DNA of 64,000 nt from Pusillibacter faecalis (GTDB taxonomy: Bacteria; Bacillota; Clostridia; Oscillospirales; Oscillospiraceae). The stretch spans positions 1,364,001-1,428,000 of the forward strand of contig NZ_AP023420.1 of assembly GCF_018408705.1 (NCBI RefSeq). Direction: 5' to 3'. Positions 15,232-23,517 of the stretch are shown one piece after another (position 1 is the first letter of the stretch; every line of letters begins with the position of its first letter). Made by a program: the position numbers and the translations under genes. The notes under the pieces are model-generated. The model did not search any database. It was not told the DNA's origin and was given only the letters and a program-made list of their open reading frames with translations.

Positions 15232-17286
15232 ATGGAAACAAAGAAATTCTATATCACCACCCCGATCTACTATCCCTCGGACAAACTGCACATCGGCCAC
15301 ACCTATTGTACCGTGGCCACCGACACTTTGGCCCGCTATCACCGCCTTCAGGGCGAGGAGGTCATGTTCCTCACCGGCACCGACGAGCACGGTCAGAAGA
15401 TCGAGACCAAAGCAAAAGAGGCCGGCGTAAGTCCCAAGGCGTTTGTGGACAACATCGTGGAGGGGCCCCGGGGTGTGAAGGACCTGTGGAAGCTGATGAA
15501 CATCTCCAACGACCGCTTCATCCGCACCACCGACGATTACCACGTCCAGGCCATCCAGCGCATCTTCCGGAAGATGTACGACAAGGGGGACATCTATAAA
15601 GGCGCCTATAAGGGCAAGTACTGCACGCCCTGCGAGTCCTTCTGGACAGAGAGCCAGCTCAAGGACGGCTGCTGCCCTGACTGCGGACGGCCCGTGGTGG
15701 ACGCGGAGGAGGAGGCCTACTTTTTCCGCCTGAGCAAGTACGCCGACCGCATCCGGGACCTGCTGGAGAACACGGACTTTCTCCAGCCCCGCAGCCGGGT
15801 GAACGAGATGGTGAAGAACTTCCTGGACCCGGGCCTGGAGGATCTGTGTGTCTCCCGGACCTCCTTCACCTGGGGCATCCCCGTGGATTTTGACTCCAAG
15901 CACGTGGTCTACGTGTGGGTGGACGCCCTGTTCAACTACCTCACCGCCCTGGGCTATGAGAACGACCGCTACGATGACTACAAGGACGGCTGGTGGCCCG
16001 GCGTGAACATTGTGGGCAAGGAGATTGTCCGCTTTCACTCCATCATCTGGCCCGCCATGCTCATGAGCGTGGGCGAGCCGGTGCCCAAGCACGTCTTCGG
16101 CCACGGCTGGCTGCTGCTGGACGGCGGCAAGATGAGCAAGTCCAAGGGCAACGTGGTGGACCCCTATATCCTGGCGGAGAAGTTCGGCGTGGACGCGCTG
16201 CGCTTTTTCCTGATGCGCACGTTCCCCTTCGGCTCCGACGGCAACTTTTCTAACGAACTGCTGATTCAGACCATCAACACGGACCTTGCCAACGACCTGG
16301 GAAATCTGGTCTCCCGGACCACCGCGATGGCGGGTAAGTATTTTGGCGGACAGCTGCCGGAGGGCTGCGGTCCCACGGCGGACGAGGCAGACCTGACTGC
16401 CATGCTGTCCCAGGCCATGGGAGCCGTGGGCATCACCCTCAATTTCCCGGAGGGGGACGCCCGGAAATACGACTGCGAACTGCTCATCGCCGCCGCCAGA
16501 CTCCGGGAGAGCTATGCCGAGGCCATGGACGCCTTCGCCCCTCACAACGCCCTGGCGGAGATTTTCAAGGTCATCCAGCGGGCCAACAAGTATATCGACG
16601 AGACAGCTCCCTGGGCTCTGGCCAAGGATATGGAACAAAATGGTCCCCGGCTTGCCCATGTGCTCTACAACCTGCTGGAGGCCACCCGCATCTGCGGTAT
16701 CCTGCTCACCCCCTTCATGCCGGACAGCTGTGAGAAGCTTTTCACCCAAATCGGCGCGGAGGCGGACGTGCAGACCTGGGATTCCGCCAGCGTCTGGGGC
16801 GCCCTGCCGGAGACCGTCACCGTCTCCAAGGGGGAGAACCTCTTCCCCCGCATTGACATGGACAAGGCCCTGGAGGAGCTGGAGGCTCTGGAGGCCGAGG
16901 CCCGCAGAGCGGCCCTGCCCGCCGTGGAGGTGGAGCCCCAGCTCACGGAGCAGGTAGACTTTGACACCTTCTGCAAATCGGATTTCCGGGCGGTGAAGGT
17001 GAAGGCGTGCGAGGCGGTAAAAAAGAGCGAGAAGCTTTTGAAGTTTACTCTGGACGACGGCACCGGCACGGACCGCCAGATTCTATCCGGCATTGCAAAA
17101 TACTACAAGCCCGAGGAGCTGGTGGGCAAAACGCTGGTGGCCATTGTGAACCTGCCGCCCAGAAAGATGATGGGCCAGGAGAGCTGCGGGATGCTGATCT
17201 CCGCCGTCCACACGGAGCATGGCGAAGAGCGGCTGCACCTTCTGATGGTGGACGATGCGATTCCGGCCGGTGCCAAGCTCTGCTGA
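15232..17286 (+). CDS. metG: Methionine--tRNA ligase
   Basis: This 684-aa class I synthetase has H-I-G-H at about 21-24 and K-M-S-K-S near 300. A zinc-binding insert (C-x-x-C ... C-x-x-C at about 127-145, CTPCESFW then CCPDCG) is followed by the anticodon domain and a C-terminal EMAP/Trbp-type tRNA-binding domain (about 575-684) that dimerizes the enzyme. It charges tRNA-Met and initiator tRNA. The length fits the long bacterial form. It has its own promoter; no T-box structure is seen in the 180 bp before it. A HAD phosphatase gene follows on the same strand after a 176-bp gap. Confidence 0.97.
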   Translation: METKKFYITTPIYYPSDKLHIGHTYCTVATDTLARYHRLQGEEVMFLTGTDEHGQKIETKAKEAGVSPKAFVDNIVEGPRGVKDLWKLMNISNDRFIRTTDDYHVQAIQRIFRKMYDKGDIYKGAYKGKYCTPCESFWTESQLKDGCCPDCGRPVVDAEEEAYFFRLSKYADRIRDLLENTDFLQPRSRVNEMVKNFLDPGLEDLCVSRTSFTWGIPVDFDSKHVVYVWVDALFNYLTALGYENDRYDDYKDGWWPGVNIVGKEIVRFHSIIWPAMLMSVGEPVPKHVFGHGWLLLDGGKMSKSKGNVVDPYILAEKFGVDALRFFLMRTFPFGSDGNFSNELLIQTINTDLANDLGNLVSRTTAMAGKYFGGQLPEGCGPTADEADLTAMLSQAMGAVGITLNFPEGDARKYDCELLIAAARLRESYAEAMDAFAPHNALAEIFKVIQRANKYIDETAPWALAKDMEQNGPRLAHVLYNLLEATRICGILLTPFMPDSCEKLFTQIGAEADVQTWDSASVWGALPETVTVSKGENLFPRIDMDKALEELEALEAEARRAALPAVEVEPQLTEQVDFDTFCKSDFRAVKVKACEAVKKSEKLLKFTLDDGTGTDRQILSGIAKYYKPEELVGKTLVAIVNLPPRKMMGQESCGMLISAVHTEHGEERLHLLMVDDAIPAGAKLC

Positions 17287-17462
17287 TCTTTCCCATTTGC
17301 AGCTTCCCCGGCAAACGTGTTTCTCCCCGGAGCGCCGCTTCGGCGGGAGGTGCGTTTCCAGGCGGATGCCGGGCCATGCCATCCTTTTTCCGGCAGTTTC
17401 AGCGGTTTGCCGCGGCTGTCAGGGCACCGGTGCCATGATTCTGAAAATCTGTGAGGTTTCTT

Positions 17463-18161
17463 ATGCGGCTGCGAAGCGCAATTTTTGATATGGACGGCAC
17501 CCTGCTGGACTCGATGCATATCTGGACCGATCTGGGCGCCAACACCCTGCGGGCTCAGGGCGTGGAGCCAGAGCCCGATCTCTATGACACCCTGAAGGTC
17601 CTGACCCTTCGGGACGGCGCCCAATACTGCAAGGAGCGCTACCATCTTCCCCAGAGTGTAGACGAAATTGTGGCCGTGACCCAGGGGCAGGTGGAGACGT
17701 TTTATCACCATCAGGTGCAGCCAAAGCCCGGTGTGGTGCGCTTTCTCTCTCTTTTGAAGATGGAGGGCGTTGCGATGTATGTGGCCACCAACACCGACCG
17801 CCATCTGGCGGAGGCGGGGCTGCGTCACGCGGGCATTGCGCCCTATTTCCGCGGGATGCTGACCTGCGGCGAGGTGGGCGCCGGAAAGGCGGAGAGTCCG
17901 GAAATTTACGAGCGGGCCATGCGGCGCCTTCAATCCAACAAGCAAAATACCGTGGTGTTTGAGGACGCCCTGCACGCCATTCAGACCGCGAAGCAGGCGG
18001 GCTTTCGGGTCTGCGCGGTCTATGACCCCTCCGCGGAAAGCGACCAGGCAGAGATTCAGGCCCTGGCGGACACCTACATCCGCTCCTTTGAGGAGTTGAC
18101 CGAGGTCCATCCGGCGCAAGCGCCCGGCGGTGCTCTGGGGCAGAATCCGGCTTCTCTGTGA
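17463..18161 (+). CDS. HAD-superfamily hydrolase (phosphoglycolate phosphatase/beta-PGM-like)
   Basis: This 232-aa protein carries the HAD nucleophile motif F-D-M-D-G-T at residues 8-13, a helical cap domain, motif II A-T-N-T-D, Lys in G-K-A-E-S-P-E-I-Y, and motif IV V-F-E-D-A. This is HAD subfamily I with a C1 cap, typically acting on small phosphorylated sugars or phosphoglycolate; the substrate is not determined. ATG 17463 has a weak G-A-G-G ribosome site; GTG 17451 is in frame and possible. A strong terminator ends the unit. Confidence 0.85.
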   Translation: MRLRSAIFDMDGTLLDSMHIWTDLGANTLRAQGVEPEPDLYDTLKVLTLRDGAQYCKERYHLPQSVDEIVAVTQGQVETFYHHQVQPKPGVVRFLSLLKMEGVAMYVATNTDRHLAEAGLRHAGIAPYFRGMLTCGEVGAGKAESPEIYERAMRRLQSNKQNTVVFEDALHAIQTAKQAGFRVCAVYDPSAESDQAEIQALADTYIRSFEELTEVHPAQAPGGALGQNPASL

Positions 18162-18225
18162 CGCCCTCCTGTGGGAGGGCCGCCGCCCTTTTTCAGGGGC
18201 GTTCCTGCGGGAAATTCCGGCAGAT

Positions 18226-18260
18226 CAAAAAACCGGCGGATAGCTCCGCCGGTTTTTTTG
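18226..18260 (+). terminator. Terminator after the HAD gene
   Basis: AAAAACCGGCGG pairs with CCGCCGGTTTTT around TAGCT and is followed by a T run (18251-18259). Confidence 0.85.
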
Positions 18261-18320
18261 ATTTTCCTGTAACGAATGCCTTCCGAAAGGGATTTAAGAA
18301 GAGAAAGGAGGGGGATGTCC

Positions 18321-18803
18321 ATGGAAGATATGAGCCGGCTCTACCAACAGCATGCCCAGACCGTCTATAAATTTCTCCTGGCCCAGTGCCGGGATGCACA
18401 CTTGGCAGAGGAGCTGACCCAGGAGACCTTCTACCAAGCCATCCGCTCTGTGGACCGTTTCAACGGTTCCTGCAAGGTCTCTGTGTGGCTGTGCCAGATC
18501 GCCAAGCACCTTTGGTACCAGCATCTGCGCAAGCACCGCCGAGAGGCTGCGGAGGGCCCGCCGGAGACGGTGCTCCCCTCCGCAGAGGAGGAAACGCTGG
18601 CCCAAGAGGGGCAGTTGGAACTGCTGCGGAAAATCCATGCCCTGTCTCCGGACGCCCGGGAGGTGGTCTACCTGCGCTCCTTCGGCGGCCTCTCCTTCCG
18701 GGAGATCGGGGATGTGTGCGGCCGGACGGAGACCTGGGCCCGAGTGACCTTTTACCGGAGCAAGGAATTACTGCGAACAGGAGGAACCAAGGATGAAAAA
18801 TGA
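18321..18803 (+). CDS. ECF-type RNA polymerase sigma factor
   Basis: This 160-aa sigma-70 family protein has region 2 (about 5-70, E-E-L-T-Q-E-T-F-Y-Q-A) and region 4 (about 105-155, L-S-P-D-A-R-E-V-V-Y-L-R-S-F then S-F-R-E-I-G), with no regions 1 or 3. ATG 18321 was chosen because AGGAGG lies 9 bases before it; an ATG two codons upstream is too close. The stop overlaps the following anti-sigma gene by 11 bases. The target regulon is unknown; extracytoplasmic stress or wall signals are usual for this class. Confidence 0.9.
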   Translation: MEDMSRLYQQHAQTVYKFLLAQCRDAHLAEELTQETFYQAIRSVDRFNGSCKVSVWLCQIAKHLWYQHLRKHRREAAEGPPETVLPSAEEETLAQEGQLELLRKIHALSPDAREVVYLRSFGGLSFREIGDVCGRTETWARVTFYRSKELLRTGGTKDEK

Positions 18804-19887
18804 CCTGACCTGCGCCGTGACAAGGGATTTGCTTCCAAGCTATGTGGAGGGGTTGACGGCCCCGGAGACCAACCAAGCGGTGGAAGCCCATCTCTCAACA
18901 TGTTCGGAGTGCGCGGCGCTGCGGGAGGCGCTGGCCTCCCCTACCGAAGAAGACCCCCAGGCCGCCCGGGAGGTGGACTATCTCAAAAAGGTAAAGCGCA
19001 GGGGCTGGAAACGGGCGGCGCTGGCGGTGCTCTGCACGGCGGCGGTGCTGGCGGCGGCGCTGGCGCTGAAGGTGTTTGTGATCGGCACGCCGCTTCAGGT
19101 CCAGACGCTAATGGTCTCCTCCATCCGGGAGGAGGCGGAGCAGCTTCATTTGGAGCTCTCCTCCATGGCCTCCGCCAACGCCTATCACGGATGGAGCGTT
19201 GAAACCCAGGATGGCGTCGTCTCCATCTATGCCCGGGAGGTGTTAGTCTCTCCCCTGTTCTCCGACGGCACCGCCGCGCTCACCATCCCCCTGGATGGCG
19301 TCACGGAGATCTGGCTGGGCGGCACCTCCGGACGGCTGATCTGGCAGGAGGGCACCGCCATCTCCCCTGCCGTCCAGGCCATTTACGAGGCTCAAACCCC
19401 CTATCTCGGCGACAACTCTGCGGTGAGCGCGCTGCTCCAGGAGCTGAGCCGCTGGTACGGCGGCGGCATTCTCACCGGCTATACCATGAGCCTTCAGACC
19501 GCGAGCCAGCCCTACGGCCTGACCCTGGGATTTGCCGGCCCGGAGGTCCCGCTGGATTTAATGAGAAAACCTGATCCGGATTCCTTTGCCGCAGACCTCC
19601 ATTTAGAGATGGAGCGCCTTTCTCCGCTGCTCCTGGCGCTGATCGGAAATCTGGAGGAGGTGCGCTGGACCTATCTCCGCCCTGACGGCATCACCCAGAG
19701 CCACACCGTCACGCTGGCGGAGGTGGACGCCGCCCTCCCTGCTGTGACGAAAGCCTATAACGCCGACCGGGGCACCGATTGGGTGCCGCTTGAGAGCGTC
19801 AAGGACTACGCCGCCTCCCCGGCGGACCTCCAGCAGCTCTGCGCCCTCGTGGAATATGGCTTCGGCTATGTCTCCTATCTGCTATAA
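18793..19887 (+). CDS. Anti-sigma factor with zinc-finger (ZAS) domain
   Basis: This 364-aa protein has an N-terminal ZAS motif (Cys7 ... His33, Cys37, Cys40 as H-L-S-T-C-S-E-C), a Lys/Arg-rich linker, one transmembrane helix at about 72-96, and a roughly 265-aa extracellular domain with no recognised family. It should hold the ECF sigma factor at the membrane and release it on an outside signal. The start overlaps the sigma gene by 11 bases and sits behind GGAGGAACC, so the two are coupled. The large outer domain probably senses the signal. Confidence 0.87.
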   Translation: MKNDLTCAVTRDLLPSYVEGLTAPETNQAVEAHLSTCSECAALREALASPTEEDPQAAREVDYLKKVKRRGWKRAALAVLCTAAVLAAALALKVFVIGTPLQVQTLMVSSIREEAEQLHLELSSMASANAYHGWSVETQDGVVSIYAREVLVSPLFSDGTAALTIPLDGVTEIWLGGTSGRLIWQEGTAISPAVQAIYEAQTPYLGDNSAVSALLQELSRWYGGGILTGYTMSLQTASQPYGLTLGFAGPEVPLDLMRKPDPDSFAADLHLEMERLSPLLLALIGNLEEVRWTYLRPDGITQSHTVTLAEVDAALPAVTKAYNADRGTDWVPLESVKDYAASPADLQQLCALVEYGFGYVSYLL

Positions 19888-19920
19888 AAAACGGGCCCCC
19901 GGCTAAGAAGCCGGGGGCCC
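19884..19920 (-). terminator. Terminator between the anti-sigma and hydrogenase genes
   Basis: GGGCCCCCGGCT pairs with AGCCGGGGGCCC (19893-19920) around a 4-base loop. The T run is on the minus strand, so it mainly serves the hydrogenase; the stem may stop both convergent transcripts. Confidence 0.85.
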
Positions 19921-19936
19921 TGATAAAATCTTGCGT

Positions 19937-21463
19937 TTACTGGTATTTCTTCTCCACCTCTTCCAGGCGGTTCAGATAGGGGCTGGTAGTACAGCTGAGC
20001 TCCGGTGCTGCCTTTTTAAACTGCTCCACGCTCACGGCGCTCTGCTTGACCGGCTGGATGGTGCCGGCGCCGGCTACACAGCCGCCGGGGCAGGCCATGC
20101 CCTCCAGCAAATAGCCGTTGCGCTTGCCGGCCCGGGCCATCTGCAGCATCTTGCGGCACTCCCGCAGGCCGTCGCCGTATTCGATGAGAACCTCCCGATC
20201 CGGGTCGATGTGCCGGATGGCCTCCACCACTGCGGCGGCCACGCCGCCGCCCACGGCAAAGCCCCGGCCCATGCCGGTGCCCTCATCCATATTGTCGGCG
20301 GGGTCCGCCTCAATCTTCGTGAAGTCCACTTCCTTGGCGTCAAACATGCCCTGGAGCTCCTCAAACGTCAGGACAAAGTCCACGTCGGAACGGACGGACC
20401 TCCGGTTGGCCTCCAGCTTCTTGGCCGCACAGGGCCCGATAAAGCAGATCCGGGCATTGGGATGATCCTTTTTCACCATGCGGGCTGTAATCACCATAGG
20501 CGTCAGAGCCATGGAGATATAGTCCTTAAACTCCGGGAAGAGCTTCTTGGCCATAACCGACCAGGCGGGGCAGCAGGACGTGCCCATAAAGGGCTGCTTT
20601 TCCGGTACCTCCTCCAAAAAGTCCTTGGCCTCCTCCACGGTGCAAAGGTCCGCGCCAATGGCGACCTCCACCACGTCCGCAAAGCCAAGCCGCCGCATAG
20701 CGGCCTTGAGCTTGGCCGGGGTGGCCTCCTTGCCGAACTGCCCCACAAAGGCAGGGGCTACGCAGGCAATGACCTCCTCGTTGCGCTGCATGGCGGTGAT
20801 GACCTGCAGGATCTGACTCTTGTCCGCAATGGCGGCAAAGGGACAGTTCACCAGGCACATGCCGCAGGATACACATTTATCATAGTCAATCTTAGCCCGG
20901 CCCAGCTCATCGGAGCCGATGGCGTCCATGCCGCAGGCGGCGGCGCAGGGCCGCTCGATCTTGGAAATGGCATGGTAGGGGCACTGGCTGAAGCACTTGC
21001 CGCACTTGATGCACTTGTCCTGATCAATGTGGCAGTGCTTGTCCTTATCCAGATAGATCGCGTCCTTGGGGCAGACATTCATGCAGGGGTGGGAAATGCA
21101 GCCCTGGCAGCTGTCGGTGATCCGAATCTGCTTAGGGGGGCAGGCATTGCAGGCAAAGGGAATGATGTTGACCAAGGGCTCTTCAAAATATTTTTGATCG
21201 GTGGCTGCCTCTTGAATCTGGTCGCTCAGGGCAGAGCGGGGCTTGCCGGGGGCCAGGTCCATGCCCAGCGCCAGACGGACCCGCGCGGCAACAACGGCCC
21301 GCTCCAGGAAAACGTCGTGGCGGTAGTGGGCGATCTCCCCCGGGACCAGCTTGTAGGGAATCATATCCACCCGGTTCAGATCGCCGCCCTCATAGGCAAG
21401 ACGGGCCACCTCCGTAAATACATTGCGGCGGATCTCGTCCACCACGCTGTGCACGCCTCTCAT
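19937..21463 (-). CDS. Monomeric [FeFe] hydrogenase, group B-like
   Basis: This 508-aa protein has an N-terminal domain with several Fe-S motifs. It has a C-x-x-C...C-x-x-x-C cluster near 115-130 and two ferredoxin motifs, C-I-K-C-G-K-C-F-S-Q-C-P and C-V-S-C-G-M-C-L-V-N-C-P. The H-cluster domain follows with L1 TSCCPAW, L2 I-G-P-C-A-A-K-K-L-E and L3 G-M-A-C-P-G-G-C. The G-P-C form of L2, in place of M-P-C, fits the group B enzymes of fermentative Clostridia, whose physiological direction is not well established. It probably exchanges electrons with ferredoxin and evolves or takes up H2. The HydE, HydF and HydG maturases are not in this window. It has its own promoter and a leader hairpin. Confidence 0.88.
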   Translation of the reverse strand: MRGVHSVVDEIRRNVFTEVARLAYEGGDLNRVDMIPYKLVPGEIAHYRHDVFLERAVVAARVRLALGMDLAPGKPRSALSDQIQEAATDQKYFEEPLVNIIPFACNACPPKQIRITDSCQGCISHPCMNVCPKDAIYLDKDKHCHIDQDKCIKCGKCFSQCPYHAISKIERPCAAACGMDAIGSDELGRAKIDYDKCVSCGMCLVNCPFAAIADKSQILQVITAMQRNEEVIACVAPAFVGQFGKEATPAKLKAAMRRLGFADVVEVAIGADLCTVEEAKDFLEEVPEKQPFMGTSCCPAWSVMAKKLFPEFKDYISMALTPMVITARMVKKDHPNARICFIGPCAAKKLEANRRSVRSDVDFVLTFEELQGMFDAKEVDFTKIEADPADNMDEGTGMGRGFAVGGGVAAAVVEAIRHIDPDREVLIEYGDGLRECRKMLQMARAGKRNGYLLEGMACPGGCVAGAGTIQPVKQSAVSVEQFKKAAPELSCTTSPYLNRLEEVEKKYQ

Positions 21464-21484
21464 TTGTTATATCCTCCATACTGG

Positions 21485-21507
21485 CCGGATGGTCGCACTC
21501 CATCCGG
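21485..21507 (-). promoter_or_regulatory. Hairpin in the hydrogenase leader
   Basis: CCGGATGG pairs with CCATCCGG around 7 bases, between the promoter (21536-21564) and the start at 21463. No T run follows, so it could stabilise the mRNA or affect translation. The 302-bp gap 21464-21766 otherwise holds two divergent promoters. Confidence 0.45.
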
Positions 21508-21535
21508 GTATTCTTGTCGAAAGCCGACAGGCACT

Positions 21536-21564
21536 ATTATACAAAGCGGTTTTTGCTTTTGCAA
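21536..21564 (-). promoter_or_regulatory. Hydrogenase promoter
   Basis: Minus strand TTGCAA (21559-21564), 17-bp spacer, TATAAT (21536-21541). A second TTTTTGCAA lies just upstream, giving a tandem repeat that could bind a regulator. Confidence 0.65.
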
Positions 21565-21665
21565 GGTGTTTTTGCAAAGCTTTTGTCAAGATTTCGCCGG
21601 TTCTTTTTTCCTTTTCAGTTTGATTTCAGCTCTTGGCCGTATGCTATGCTTTCAGAGGGGCACAT

Positions 21666-21694
21666 TTGCAAGTGTGGCCAGATCATGCTATAAT
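21666..21694 (+). promoter_or_regulatory. Promoter of the DUF4340/two-component unit
   Basis: TTGCAA (21666-21671), 17-bp spacer, TATAAT (21689-21694), followed by the DUF4340 gene at 21767. Confidence 0.65.
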
Positions 21695-21766
21695 GGTTGT
21701 CAATCGCGATCCTGCCAGGGGGCAGCCCCTATCAAAAGGCAAGGACTTACAGGAGGTATTCCCTCT

Positions 21767-22759
21767 ATGACATGGAGAGAAAGACGAATTGTTACGATCC
21801 TCGCCACCATCCTTCTGGTGCTGGTGGCCGCATTATTGATTGTTCTGGGTATTCGGTTCCGGGAGTGGCGGGCCGACCGGGAGGGGGCTGACCCTTCCGA
21901 CGGGGGCGCCGCTCCGGCCTCCGGCGCCTACACCTCGTTGACCTATGACAACGGCACCGCTACCCTCTCCTTTTCCCAGGATGAGGCGGGCGCCTGGTAT
22001 TGGACTGCCGACGAGTCGTTTCCCTTGGAGGACGCGGTCATCCTGGAAATTTTGGACCTGCTCTCCTCCTGGAAGCCCCAGCAGACCCTGACGGACGAAG
22101 CCGCCCTGGAAAACAGCGGTCTGGACGAGCCGTCCGCCTCCCTTACCGCCTCCACAGCGGACGGGACCTCTACCACCGTGCTCTTTGGCAAAACCACCAC
22201 GGACGGCACCAGCTATTATGTGCGGCTCAACGGGGATGAATCCACCGTCTACATCATTGCCGACACCCTGTATCAGCTGATGTCCACCTCCATTTACGAC
22301 ATGTGCCGCCTGCCGGAGCTTCCCGCGCTGACCGAGACACAGATTCGCTCCGTCACCATAGAGGGCGCCGGGGAGAACCCGATCAGCGTGGTGCTCACCG
22401 CCCAGCAGACCGACGATACGGTGACATGGCGCTCCGGCGGAGCTAACGTCACGGACGATCCCACCGTCCGCTCGCTGCTGGAGGACCTGACGGCCCTCTC
22501 CTTTTCCAGATGCGTGGACTACAACCCCTCGGACGAGGCCGTGACGATCTGCGGCCTGGACCAGCCGGAGGCTGCGGTGCGTTTGAACTATCTCACGGAC
22601 TCCGGCACAGAGGCGGAGCTGGTCCTCTCCGTGGGGGACCGGCTGCCGGACCGAAGCGGGCGGTATGCCCAGCTGGAAGACGACACCACCATCTATCTCT
22701 TGGAGACGGCCCTGCTGGACCCGCTGATGCGGGTTGCGGCCAGCGGTCTGGAGGGCTGA
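21767..22759 (+). CDS. DUF4340 domain-containing membrane-anchored protein
   Basis: This 330-aa protein has a short cytoplasmic start (M-T-W-R-E-R-R), one transmembrane helix at about 8-30 and an extracellular part rich in Thr, Asp and Glu. The repeated pattern of Trp-containing beta segments, an L-x-x-L-x-x-L-x-S/A helix, and Y-V-R-L-N-G then V-Y-I-I-A-D matches DUF4340 proteins, which are often near gliding-type ABC transporter genes; here no such genes adjoin. ATG 21767 follows AGGAGG. The response regulator starts 19 bp downstream, so the protein may feed the signal to that two-component system. Confidence 0.75.
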   Translation: MTWRERRIVTILATILLVLVAALLIVLGIRFREWRADREGADPSDGGAAPASGAYTSLTYDNGTATLSFSQDEAGAWYWTADESFPLEDAVILEILDLLSSWKPQQTLTDEAALENSGLDEPSASLTASTADGTSTTVLFGKTTTDGTSYYVRLNGDESTVYIIADTLYQLMSTSIYDMCRLPELPALTETQIRSVTIEGAGENPISVVLTAQQTDDTVTWRSGGANVTDDPTVRSLLEDLTALSFSRCVDYNPSDEAVTICGLDQPEAAVRLNYLTDSGTEAELVLSVGDRLPDRSGRYAQLEDDTTIYLLETALLDPLMRVAASGLEG

Positions 22760-22778
22760 ACGTCCAAGCGGAGGTTTT

Positions 22779-23453
22779 ATGCGGATTTTGATTGTTGAGG
22801 ACGAGGTGCGTCTTGCCTCGTCGCTTCAGGACCTTCTGGAACTGGGCGGTTACAGCGCCGATATCTCTCACGACGGAGAGTCGGGACTGGACAACGCCCT
22901 GACCGGCATTTACGACGTGGTGCTGCTGGACGTGATGCTGCCAAAGCTGGATGGTTTCACGGTCCTGCGGCGGATGCGTGCGGCGGGAAACGCCACGCCG
23001 GTGCTGATGCTCACCGCCCGCTCCGAGGTGGCCGACAAGGTGGAGGGGCTGGACTGCGGCGCGGACTACTATCTCACCAAGCCCTTTGAGCCCCAGGAGC
23101 TGTTGGCCTGCATTCGCGCCCTGACCCGTCGCCAGCCGGAGTTACGGGGGGCGGATCTTTTGGAGTACGGCGATCTGAAATTGGATAAAAGCGCATTTTC
23201 CCTCTCCTGCGGAGAGCGGTCCGTCCGCCTGAGCCGCAAGGAATATGACATGATGGAGCTGCTGATGCGCAACCGGGACCTGATTCTCACCAAGGAGACG
23301 TTGCTGCTGAAAATCTGGGGATATGAGTCGGATGCGGAGGACAACAATGTGGAGGTCTATATCTCTTTTCTCCGGAAAAAGCTGGAACATCTGCACTCCG
23401 GGGTGAAAATCAAAACCATCCGGATGGTGGGGTACTGTCTGGCCGTGCCCTGA
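22779..23453 (+). CDS. OmpR/PhoB-family response regulator
   Basis: This 224-aa protein has a receiver domain (1-115) with acidic pair E7-D8, phospho-acceptor Asp51 in L-L-D-V-M-L-P, Thr near 78 and Lys100. A winged-helix DNA-binding domain (about 128-222) ends T-I-R-M-V-G-Y-C-L, close to the usual R-G-x-G-Y. ATG 22779 follows G-C-G-G-A-G-G. It is paired with the histidine kinase 64 bp downstream. The target genes are unknown; the DUF4340 gene in the same unit is a candidate. Confidence 0.93.
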   Translation: MRILIVEDEVRLASSLQDLLELGGYSADISHDGESGLDNALTGIYDVVLLDVMLPKLDGFTVLRRMRAAGNATPVLMLTARSEVADKVEGLDCGADYYLTKPFEPQELLACIRALTRRQPELRGADLLEYGDLKLDKSAFSLSCGERSVRLSRKEYDMMELLMRNRDLILTKETLLLKIWGYESDAEDNNVEVYISFLRKKLEHLHSGVKIKTIRMVGYCLAVP

Positions 23454-23471
23454 TTCCACGGCTTTTCCCTG

Positions 23472-23489
23472 TTTTCCACAATTTCCACA
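23472..23489 (+). promoter_or_regulatory. Two adjacent DnaA-box-like sites
   Basis: TTTTCCACA (23472-23480) is directly followed by ATTTCCACA (23481-23489), in the short gap before the histidine kinase gene. These are the same 9-mers that cluster between dnaA and dnaN. Confidence 0.4.
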
Positions 23490-23517
23490 GCTTTTTCGAC
23501 AAGGAGGACCACTTGTC

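Noticed and set aside
15169..16749. 526-codon minus-strand frame opposite metG
   Set aside because: Shadow of a GC-rich gene; His/Val/Gly/Leu-rich composition with no motif, and metG motifs are intact on the other strand.
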